7,059 nucleotides of DNA from DASZHJ01 sp035541215 (GTDB lineage: Bacteria; Pseudomonadota; Alphaproteobacteria; ATCC43930; CGMCC-115725): NCBI GenBank assembly GCA_035541215.1, contig DATKNV010000105.1, positions 1 to 7,059 on the forward strand, written 5' to 3'. The notes below the pieces were generated by a model. That model searched no databases. It was given only the letters and a program-made list of their open reading frames with translations, and was not told where the DNA came from. This document shows positions 1-5,006 of the stretch, in pieces. Within the stretch, counting starts at the first letter, position 1, and each line of letters starts with the position of its first letter. Position numbers and translations under genes: made by a program.

Positions 1-420
1 GATCTCGAGTGCCTGCTCGCCGGCATCGGGCTGTGAAATCAGGAGTTCGTCGACGTTGACGCCGAGCTTCCTCGCATAGCCGGGGTCGAGCGCGTGCTCG
101 GCGTCGATGAAGGCGCAGGTGCCGCCGCCCTTCTGCGCCTCCGCGATCACGTGGAGGGCAAGCGTGGTCTTGCCGGAGCTCTCCGGACCATAGATCTCGA
201 CGACCCGGCCGCGCGGGAGGCCGCCGATGCCGAGGGCGATGTCGAGGCCCAGCGATCCCGTCGAGACCACCTCGGCCTCGCCCGCGCTCGCCTCGCGGGC
301 GCCCAGACGCATGATCGAGCCCTTGCCGAATGACCGCTCGATCTGTCCCAGAGCGGCATCCAAGGCCTTCTGCTTGTCCATATTTTCCTTTTCAACGACG
401 CGCAATGTTGGCTGGGACAT
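1..420 (-). CDS. recA: RecA recombinase, N-terminal 140 codons (3' part beyond window)
   Basis: RecA is the ATP-dependent strand-exchange protein of homologous recombination and the co-protease that triggers LexA self-cleavage. Visible here are the N-terminal helix region (MDKQKALDAALGQIERSFGKGS), the Walker A motif GPESSGKT at residues 78-85, and the IDAEHALDPGYA segment whose Glu108 corresponds to the catalytic glutamate of RecA proteins. The frame is open to base 1, so the remaining C-terminal part (about 200 or more residues in a normal RecA) lies outside. I chose the ATG at 418-420: it gives the short MSQPTLRVVE leader typical of alphaproteobacterial RecA and has AGGAG at 427-431, six bases upstream. 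A second in-frame ATG at 379-381, with AAGGAA before it, is a less likely start. The gene is transcribed away from a spacer carrying a promoter and a LexA-like site. Family assignment is certain; only the exact start is open. Confidence 0.97.
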   Translation of the reverse strand, partial: MSQPTLRVVEKENMDKQKALDAALGQIERSFGKGSIMRLGAREASAGEAEVVSTGSLGLDIALGIGGLPRGRVVEIYGPESSGKTTLALHVIAEAQKGGGTCAFIDAEHALDPGYARKLGVNVDELLISQPDAGEQALEI

Positions 421-503
421 GACCTACTCCTCTTATTCCACAGGGTTCAAGGACGAAGCAATGCGGGGCTGGGCACCGACCGCATCCCCGTGAGCGCGAG
501 GTG

Positions 504-531
504 AGTGTACCCTTTTTGTTCCGTCGCGCAA
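504..531 (-). promoter_or_regulatory. Candidate sigma-70-type promoter of recA
   Basis: Read on the minus strand, TTGCGC (526-531) and TACACT (504-509) are separated by 16 bases. The -35 box matches TTGACA at only three positions and the -10 box matches TATAAT at four. Transcription would begin near 497, giving a leader of about 75 nt before the recA start. The placement right beside the LexA-like site at 533-547 is the main support. It is a weak-consensus prediction from inspection only. Confidence 0.4.
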
Positions 532-532
532 T

Positions 533-547
533 GTTTTTGTTTTGTTC
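533..547 (-). promoter_or_regulatory. Candidate LexA (SOS) box upstream of recA, alphaproteobacterial type
   Basis: On the minus strand this reads GAAC-AAAACAA-AAAC, seven of the eight defining bases of the GAAC-N7-GAAC (GTTC-N7-GTTC) direct repeat that LexA binds in Alphaproteobacteria. It sits directly upstream of the proposed -35 box and about 113 bases from the recA start, a sensible operator position. A further GTTC at 553-556 forms a GTTC-N5-GTTC pair with 544-547, two bases short of the usual spacing, and could be part of the same site. The imperfect second half-site keeps confidence moderate. Confidence 0.45.
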
Positions 548-632
548 CCGGGGTTCGCGCGTCTTGCCAGTGAATAAATTTCATCCCTGCGTGAACTCGG
601 CGGCACGTTCCCCGTCAAATTTCAGAGCGATC

Positions 633-663
633 CAATTCCGGGCAATTCCGGGGACACAATACT
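633..663 (+). repeat. Left end of RAYT unit with tandem caattccggg
   Basis: The decamer caattccggg occurs twice in tandem (633-642 and 643-652); the second copy runs into ggggacacaatact to form the left inverted repeat of the transposase unit. The core ggggacacaatac recurs in the same orientation at 2073-2085 and inverted at 1380-1392. The extra half-copy at 633-642 suggests an older end was present before, or that the element inserted next to a related repeat. Confidence 0.7.
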
Positions 664-698
664 TAATTGACTGCCGCACATCTCACCCAATCAATCCA

Positions 699-1379
699 AT
701 GGCCCGCTTGGCTCGGGTAGTGGCGGCGGGAGTGCCGCATCACGTGACACAACGGGGAAACCGCCGACAGCAGGTGTTCTTCTCCGAGGCCGATTATGCG
801 CTCTATCGCGCCTTGCTGGCCGAGAACTGCAGGAATGCGAGGGTGGAAGTCTGGGCCTACTGCCTCATGCCAAATCACGTCCATCTCGTACTGGTACCAG
901 CCGATGCCGACGGGTTGCGCGCGGCGCTCGGCGAAACGCACCGGCGATACACCCGGCACATCAATGAGCGCGAAGGCTGGCGCGGCTTTCTCTGGCAGGG
1001 ACGGTTCGCATCGTTTCCGATGGACGACGCGCACCTCATCGCTGCCGTCCGCTACATCGAGCAGAACCCGGTGCGGGCGCGCCTCGTCGAGGGCGCGCGC
1101 GACTGGCCTTGGTCGAGCGCGCGGGCGCATCTTCGGGGTCGCGACGACGGACTCGTGTGCGTGCGCCCCATGCTGGAGATCGTCCCGGCCTGGTCGGCAT
1201 TCCTCGAGGGATCGCTGAGCGCGGCGGAGCATGACGCAATTCGCGCCAGCGAGCGCACCGGCCGGCCGCTCGGCGAAGCCGACTTCGTGGCGCATCTGTC
1301 CGCGCGCCTCGCTCGCCCCCTCGCGCGCGGAAAGCCCGGCCCCAAGCCGCAGCGGCAGCGCGAGGCGGAGCGGAGATGA
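699..1379 (+). CDS. REP-associated tyrosine transposase (RAYT, Y1_Tnp / TnpA-REP family)
   Basis: A predicted single-strand DNA nuclease/transposase of the HUH Y1 class, 226 residues. The HUH motif is His60-Val-His62 within LMPNHVHLVLVP, and the likely catalytic tyrosine is Tyr119 in RYIEQNPVRARLV; DWPWSSARAH (135-144) follows, as in most RAYTs. The N-terminal MARLARVVAAGVPHHVTQRGN and the basic C-terminal tail (TGRPLGEADFVAHL...KPGPKP, 187-217) are typical of the proteobacterial subgroup annotated simply as transposase. All key residues are present, so the enzyme looks intact. The ATG at 699 was chosen because homology-like sequence begins there; the frame stays open upstream to 501 but that part crosses the left repeat and looks non-coding. 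No clear ribosome binding site precedes 699. Such enzymes cut and join REP-like palindromes rather than behaving as aggressive insertion sequences, and the matching repeats at both ends support that role here. Confidence 0.93.
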   Translation: MARLARVVAAGVPHHVTQRGNRRQQVFFSEADYALYRALLAENCRNARVEVWAYCLMPNHVHLVLVPADADGLRAALGETHRRYTRHINEREGWRGFLWQGRFASFPMDDAHLIAAVRYIEQNPVRARLVEGARDWPWSSARAHLRGRDDGLVCVRPMLEIVPAWSAFLEGSLSAAEHDAIRASERTGRPLGEADFVAHLSARLARPLARGKPGPKPQRQREAERR

Positions 1380-1398
1380 GTATTGTGTCCCCGTAATT
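1379..1398 (+). repeat. Right inverted repeat of RAYT unit
   Basis: agtattgtgtccccgtaatt is the inverted copy of 644-663 with one mismatch (a for c next to the cgggg core). It overlaps the final base of the transposase stop codon, leaving no spacer between gene and end. Confidence 0.75.
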
Positions 1399-1421
1399 AT
1401 GTCCCGTAATTAATTCGGGAC
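1387..1421 (+). repeat. Tandem tgtccc(c)gtaatta with adjoining hairpin
   Basis: The sequence gtccccgtaatta (1387-1399) is repeated almost exactly as gtcccgtaatta (1401-1412). The second copy opens a hairpin with stem gtcccg (1401-1406) / cgggac (1416-1421) and the A/T-only loop taattaatt. It extends the right end of the transposase unit and may be the structured foot or guide part of that end. It could also act as a weak terminator for the transposase gene, although no T-tract follows. Confidence 0.5.
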
Positions 1422-1426
1422 GGAGA

Positions 1427-1456
1427 TTGAACCGGTCCTTCCGCGCGGCGTCTAAC
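1427..1456 (+). promoter_or_regulatory. Weak candidate promoter for the two small exported-protein genes
   Basis: TTGAAC (1427-1432) and TCTAAC (1451-1456) are 18 bases apart, each matching the sigma-70 consensus at four positions. Transcription would start about 40 bases upstream of the first small gene. This is the only promoter-like pair seen between the transposase unit and 1502, and it is offered as tentative. Confidence 0.25.
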
Positions 1457-1501
1457 TCTGCGGATCAAGCAATCGGGCATGCGTGCATATCGGAGATCGA
1501 G

Positions 1502-1720
1502 ATGAGGAAATGGGCGATCGCAGGCTTCGCGGGAATCGTTGCGGCCGGAATCGCGAGCGCGGCGCCGGCACGCGCCGACGCGAACGACACGTCGATCAAC
1601 CAATTCTGCTACGGCGGATGGCGCACCGAAGTCATGATCGATTGGGTGCAGCGATGGATCTTCGTTGAAGACACTTGCGGCGACGTCGGGGACATTCAGA
1701 CCTCCTACTACCGCTTTTGA
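1502..1720 (+). CDS. Small predicted exported protein A, C-x22-C type, unknown family
   Basis: I do not recognise this 72-residue protein. It starts with a Sec-type signal peptide: basic n-region MRK, hydrophobic stretch 4-21 (WAIAGFAGIVAAGIASAA), and an Ala-rich cleavage zone (APARADA, cleavage likely after Ala25 or Ala27). The mature part would be only about 45-47 residues, acidic, with exactly two cysteines, Cys36 and Cys59, suited to a single disulfide in the periplasm. The motif FCYGGWRT (35-42), then I53-x-V55 and C59-x-D61, recurs in the next gene. The ATG at 1502 is preferred over in-frame starts near 1427 because GGAG lies at 1492-1495 and the signal peptide begins there. It is followed after 53 bases by its paralog, so the two are probably co-transcribed. 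It lies between two copies of the RAYT-associated repeat. Confidence 0.72.
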   Translation: MRKWAIAGFAGIVAAGIASAAPARADANDTSINQFCYGGWRTEVMIDWVQRWIFVEDTCGDVGDIQTSYYRF

Positions 1721-1773
1721 CGATAGGGCGCGCGACCGATGCGGGCGTTGGCGTTTCAATTCCGGAGGGTCGT

Positions 1774-2034
1774 ATGAGAAGGATTGCGGCAGCCGCCATC
1801 GCGGCCGTCATGGTTGCCGGTCTCTGCGCGGTGGCATCAGGCTCGGCGCAGGCGCAGACGAGTTCGATGCCCTCCGACGACTTCCCCGTCGACGGTTACG
1901 ACCAGGACTTCTGCCTGTCGGGTTGGCAGACTACGATCGTGTTCGCACTGGACCGCAGCTACATCTCGGTCCATGAGCGGTGCGAGGATCTCGACGGCTA
2001 CGGTTTCGGAGTGGTCGCATCTCTCCTACATTAG
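1774..2034 (+). CDS. Small predicted exported protein B, C-x22-C paralog of A
   Basis: This 86-residue protein belongs to no family I recognise. A signal peptide is evident: MRR, a hydrophobic core (residues 4-22), and the cleavage site SAQA|QT after Ala27, leaving about 59 mature residues with Cys47 and Cys70. Aligned without gaps to the preceding protein over 30 positions, nine residues are identical: F46, C47, G50, W51, T53, I64, V66, C70 and D72. The Cys-Cys spacing of 22 is the same. An insertion after the signal peptide (about residues 28-41, rich in Ser and Asp) makes it longer than protein A. The ATG at 1774 has a strong GGAGG at 1764-1768, five bases upstream; the frame is open further 5' but overlaps gene A and lacks such a site. 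Cys18 is inside the signal core and does not form a lipobox, since Leu precedes it. The gene converges on cckA. Confidence 0.75.
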   Translation: MRRIAAAAIAAVMVAGLCAVASGSAQAQTSSMPSDDFPVDGYDQDFCLSGWQTTIVFALDRSYISVHERCEDLDGYGFGVVASLLH

Positions 2035-2042
2035 GACACGTG

Positions 2043-2076
2043 AAATAAGGGGACAGAAATAAGGGGAAATAAGGGG
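2043..2076 (+). repeat. Three direct copies of aaataagggg
   Basis: The decamer aaataagggg occurs at 2043-2052, 2057-2066 and 2067-2076; the first copy continues as acag and the third as acac into the palindrome that follows. The pattern suggests repeated partial insertions or slippage at the same repeat end. It begins nine bases after the stop codon of exported protein B. Confidence 0.75.
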
Positions 2077-2103
2077 ACACAATACATCGTGTCCCCGGAA
2101 TTT
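2073..2103. repeat. Solo RAYT-type palindrome, possible bidirectional terminator
   Basis: The stem ggggacac (2073-2080) / gtgtcccc (2089-2096) is perfect over 8 bp with the 8-nt loop aatacatc. Bases 2073-2085 (ggggacacaatac) equal the left end of the transposase unit, and 2089-2102 (gtgtccccggaatt) are the exact inverse of its outer 14 bases at 644-657. The element therefore looks like both ends joined with no transposase between them, the form of a solo REP/MITE. It is followed by a second small palindrome, ccggaa-t-ttccgg (2095-2107). It lies between the convergent stops of exported protein B (2034) and cckA (2109), so it could end transcription from both sides, although T-tracts are absent. 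Confidence 0.6.
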
Positions 2104-2108
2104 CCGGC

Positions 2109-4646
2109 CTAGCTCACCCCTTCCGTCATCACCTCTTTCACCTTGCCCGCGAGCTGCTTGAGGCTGAACGGCTTCGGCAGGAAGTGGATCTCGCTGTCGG
2201 AGCCGAGGCGCTGGCGGAAGCTGTCTTCGGTGTAGCCGGAGATGAAGATCACCTTCATGTCCGGATGCGTCTCGCGCACGCTGCGGATCAAGGTAGGCCC
2301 GTCCATCTTCGGCATCACCACGTCCGTGATGAGGAGATCGATGCGGTCGCCGCCTGAGGCGATGACCTCGAGCGCGGCCTCGCCGCTTCGCGCCTCGATC
2401 ACCTTGTATCCCTTGTTGCGGAGCGCTCGCGCACTGAAGAGCCGCACGGGGTCCTCGTCCTCGACGAGCAGCACCGTGCCGGCGCCCGTCAGGTCCTTGC
2501 CTTGCGCGGCCTCGCCGGGCTCGGCACGCTGCGCGGCAGCGACGTCTACTCCCTCGAGACGCGGGAGATAGATCGAGAAGGTCGACCCCTGCCCCGGCTC
2601 GCTCTCGACGAAGACGAAGCCACCGGTCTGCCGCACGATGCCGTAGACGGTCGAGAGCCCGAGGCCGGTCCCGGAGCCCACTTCCTTCGTCGAGAAGAAG
2701 GGCTCGAAGATGCGCTCGAGATTCTCCTTGGGAATGCCGATCCCGGTATCCGCGACCTCGATCAGCACGTAGTCGCCGCGCGGCATCACCTCGTGGCCGC
2801 GGCGCACCGGCGCGCGGAGCGTCGTGTTGCTGGTGCGGATCGAGAGCGTGCCGCCCGTGGTCATCGCGTCGCGCGCATTGACCGCGAGATTGATGATGAC
2901 CTGCTCGAGCTGGCCCTGATCCACCTTGACGAGGCCGAGCTCGCGTCCGTGCACGACCTTGAGCTCGATGTTCTCGCCGATGAGGCGGCGCAGCAGATGC
3001 GAGAGCTCCGCGATCACATCGGTGATGCTGAGGACGCGCGGCTGCAGCGTCTGCTGGCGCGAGAAGGCCAGGAGCTGGCGCACGAGGTTAGCCGCGCGGT
3101 TCGCGTTCTGCTTGATCTGCATGATGTCCGCGAAGGAGGGATCGCCGGGCCTGAAGCGCAGCAGCAGCAGGTCGCAGAACCCGATCATCGCGGTCAACAG
3201 GTTGTTGAAGTCGTGCGCGACGCCGCCCGCGAGCTGGCCCACGGCCTGCATCTTCTGCGACTGCGCGAATTGCGTCTCGAGGTTCTTCTGCTCGGTCGTG
3301 TCGATGAAGTGCAGGATGAGCCCGCCCTTCGCCTCCTCGGGCGCGTCGAGCCGGCTCACGAAAACGCTCGCGGAGCGCTCGCGCGCGCCCTTGAGGCGCA
3401 CCTCGATGGGCGCCGCCACGCGCCCCGTGCTCTCCGAGGCGGCGGCGAGCTGGCGCGCGACGGTCCGCGCCTCGTTCTCCGGGAGGAAATCGACGAGGCG
3501 TTTGCCCAGGAGCTCCTCGGGCGCCACGCCGAAGAGCGTGCCGAGCGCGCGATTGGCCTCGCTGAAGGAGCCCTGGCGGTCGAGGAGCGCCACGCCCGTG
3601 GGCGCATCCGCGAAGAAGCGCTGGAAGCGGAGCCGCGATTGCCGGAGCGCCTCCTCCCATTCGCGCTCGGGCGTCAAGTCGCGCACGACCGAGCGCGTGC
3701 GGAGCCCGCTCTCGGTCTGCACCGCCGTCTGCGTGATCGAGGCGAGGACGATGCGGCCCTGCCGGCCCCGGAGCGCCACCTCGCCCCGCTCCGGCAGCGT
3801 GCCGCTCGCGGCGAAGGGGGCGTGCGGCGGGCTCCCCGGCGGGCTCGCGCCCACGAGGAAGTCCCGGAGATGCGCGCCGCTCTCGACGAGCTCGCCCGGC
3901 GAGGCACCGAGCCAGTCCGCGAGCGCCTGGTTCACGAACAGGAATTTGCCCTCGGCGTCGACGGAGTAGAAGCCGATGGGCGCGTTGTCGAGAAAGTCCG
4001 CGAGCTTCATCTGCTCGTCGCGGATCACCTGCTCCATCTCGTGCCGCGCGGTCACGTCCTCGAAGCTCCAGAGCGTGTAGCCCGCGCGGCTCGGCAGCGA
4101 GTTGATGGCGAGGTTGAACCAGGCGGCCTCGCCCGAGGCGTCGCGAAGCGCGATCCTGCCATGCGCGCGGCCGTGGCCGAAGGCCTCGTCGCGGAGCCGC
4201 CGGAACTCCTCGGCGGAGCGGTCCTCGCGCGCGACCCTTCGGGCGATCGCCTCCAGGGGATCGGCCTCGCCGTCGGGGAAGAGGCCGCGGAACGCCGCGT
4301 TGGCGTAGGCGACGCTGCCGTCGGGCGCCAGGACCAGATGCGCGTTGGCGGAGGCCTCGAGCGCGTGCCCCAGAAGGTCGACCCGCCCCGCGAGCGCGCC
4401 GTGCACGCGCTTCGCCACCACCGCCGCCACTCCGAAGAGCAGCGCCAGCGCCGCCAGGAACCCCGCCGCCGACCACGCGACGAAGCGCCCCGCGAGGCCC
4501 GCGAGCGTGAACGCCGCCACGATCAGCGCCGCGATCGCGAGCGTCGCCGCGAGCACGCTGAGGCGGTACATCCAGCGCGGCACCATCACATCCGCGGCCG
4601 CCGCGGGCTTGCTGCCGCCCGCCATCGCCGGGCTCACGAGCGCCAT
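2109..4646 (-). CDS. cckA: Cell-cycle hybrid histidine kinase CckA
   Basis: CckA is the membrane sensor kinase/phosphatase of the alphaproteobacterial CckA-ChpT-CtrA/CpdR phosphorelay, which controls replication, division and often motility. Of 845 residues, two membrane segments lie near 28-50 and 54-78. Three PAS-like sensor regions follow at about 96-201, 216-326 and 338-456. Next come the dimerisation domain with His478 in GGVAHDFNNLLTAMIGFCDLLL, a sequence highly characteristic of CckA, and the ATPase domain with Asn590 (NLAVNARDAM), Asp633 (DTGIG) and GTGLGLS (659-665). The C-terminal receiver domain has Glu729/Asp730, phospho-acceptor Asp775 (LLITDVVMP), Ser803 and Lys825. All catalytic residues are intact. 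It is longer than the roughly 690-residue Caulobacter protein, apparently by one PAS region. I start it at the ATG 4644-4646, preceded by GGGAG (4651-4655) and GGAGGAG (4658-4664); an in-frame ATG at 4748 would add 34 low-complexity residues. The stop lies beside the solo palindrome. Confidence 0.95.
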   Translation of the reverse strand: MALVSPAMAGGSKPAAAADVMVPRWMYRLSVLAATLAIAALIVAAFTLAGLAGRFVAWSAAGFLAALALLFGVAAVVAKRVHGALAGRVDLLGHALEASANAHLVLAPDGSVAYANAAFRGLFPDGEADPLEAIARRVAREDRSAEEFRRLRDEAFGHGRAHGRIALRDASGEAAWFNLAINSLPSRAGYTLWSFEDVTARHEMEQVIRDEQMKLADFLDNAPIGFYSVDAEGKFLFVNQALADWLGASPGELVESGAHLRDFLVGASPPGSPPHAPFAASGTLPERGEVALRGRQGRIVLASITQTAVQTESGLRTRSVVRDLTPEREWEEALRQSRLRFQRFFADAPTGVALLDRQGSFSEANRALGTLFGVAPEELLGKRLVDFLPENEARTVARQLAAASESTGRVAAPIEVRLKGARERSASVFVSRLDAPEEAKGGLILHFIDTTEQKNLETQFAQSQKMQAVGQLAGGVAHDFNNLLTAMIGFCDLLLLRFRPGDPSFADIMQIKQNANRAANLVRQLLAFSRQQTLQPRVLSITDVIAELSHLLRRLIGENIELKVVHGRELGLVKVDQGQLEQVIINLAVNARDAMTTGGTLSIRTSNTTLRAPVRRGHEVMPRGDYVLIEVADTGIGIPKENLERIFEPFFSTKEVGSGTGLGLSTVYGIVRQTGGFVFVESEPGQGSTFSIYLPRLEGVDVAAAQRAEPGEAAQGKDLTGAGTVLLVEDEDPVRLFSARALRNKGYKVIEARSGEAALEVIASGGDRIDLLITDVVMPKMDGPTLIRSVRETHPDMKVIFISGYTEDSFRQRLGSDSEIHFLPKPFSLKQLAGKVKEVMTEGVS

Positions 4647-5006
4647 GCCGCTCCCGTCTCCTCCGTTCCCCCTCGATTCCGTGGCTGCATAGTTTACCAC
4701 AGCTTCAGGTCCCGGCGTGCCCGCCTTGAATTTCGATGCCGCGCGCATGCATAGCCGCCGCTTTCACCACCAAGACACCAAGGCACCGAGTCCTTTCTCG
4801 CGGCGAAGCCGCAATCAATCCCCAGCGTCCTCTGCGCATCCTCTGCGACCCCCGCGCGATTCTTTCGCGCAGAGGACGCAGAGGATGCGCGGGGGACGCA
4901 GATGTAGATGGTTGCGGCTTCGCCGCGAGAAGGAACTTGGTGTCTTGGTGGTTCGAATCCCCGGCAGCGCGTTCGTGAAAGCTCGGAACGATTCGGACCA
5001 TGCACG
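4647..5006. other. flhB-cckA spacer, 360 bases, no convincing gene
   Basis: This gap has only overlapping, low-complexity open frames on both strands, none with a credible start or a recognisable product. About half is the long palindrome at 4766-4952. The part from 4647 to 4765 is the cckA leader and must contain its promoter if cckA is not read through from flhB, but no clear -35/-10 pair or TTAA-N7-TTAA CtrA site is visible. The part from 4953 to 5006 is the short flhB 3' flank. Confidence 0.7.
4766..4952. repeat. Long composite palindrome (ACCAAGACACCAAG / CTTGGTGTCTTGGT type)
   Basis: Nested inverted arms can be read from outside to inside. accaccaagacaccaag (4766-4782) pairs with 4936-4952, 17 bp perfect. 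ttctcgcggcgaagccgcaa (4795-4814) pairs with 4912-4931, 20 bp perfect. cgcatcctctgcg (4835-4847) pairs with 4877-4889, 13 bp perfect. gcgcga (4854-4859) pairs with tcgcgc (4865-4870) around a 5-nt loop. The unit cctctgcg appears twice on the left (4829, 4840) and twice inverted on the right (4868, 4877). Sequences of this kind are scattered between genes in many unrelated bacteria; their origin is unclear to me. In RNA it would fold into a long cruciform-like hairpin and may separate flhB transcription from cckA. Confidence 0.85.

Larger units (their letters stand above)
644..1398 (+). mobile_element. RAYT unit: transposase gene bounded by 20-bp inverted repeats
   Basis: The left end 644-663 (aattccggggacacaatact) and the right end 1379-1398 (agtattgtgtccccgtaatt) are inverted copies matching at 19 of 20 positions, with a perfect 15-base core (649-663 against 1379-1393). 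They enclose one gene, a REP-associated tyrosine transposase, and the right end begins on the last base of its stop codon. RAYT genes of this kind are usually single-copy, chromosomal and flanked by palindromic repeats that they are thought to mobilise. I see no clean target-site duplication, as expected for HUH-type enzymes. The unit stands in the recA-cckA spacer, about 110 bases from the recA promoter. Confidence 0.75.

Noticed and set aside
633..663. CRISPR-like or phage attachment repeat near recA
   Set aside because: The repeats are adjacent without spacers, and there is no integrase; they match the ends of the transposase unit instead.
501..698. In-frame N-terminal extension of the transposase by 66 codons
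   Set aside because: It crosses the left inverted repeat and the recA regulatory region on the opposite strand, has no family similarity, and the recognised RAYT N-terminus begins at 699.
1774..1827. Lipoprotein signal around Cys18 of exported protein B
   Set aside because: The residue before the Cys is Leu, not Gly, Ala or Ser, and the better cleavage site is SAQA|QT after residue 27.
2049..2076. Runs of four G as a possible G-quadruplex
   Set aside because: Only three GGGG tracts occur on the strand; a fourth is missing within a plausible loop length.
4647..4748. 34-residue N-terminal extension of CckA
   Set aside because: It is low in complexity and resembles no sensor sequence, and good ribosome binding sites precede the ATG at 4644-4646.
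2502..4754. Very long plus-strand open frame opposite cckA (750 codons)
   Set aside because: Its protein is dominated by Arg, Glu, Ala and Leu with no domains; it is the usual GC-rich antisense shadow of a clearly real gene.
4936..4963. ggttcgaatcccc resembles the T-arm of a tRNA
   Set aside because: The flanking five-base stem pairs poorly, and no acceptor, D or anticodon arms are present upstream; the bases belong mainly to the right arm of the long palindrome and its flank.
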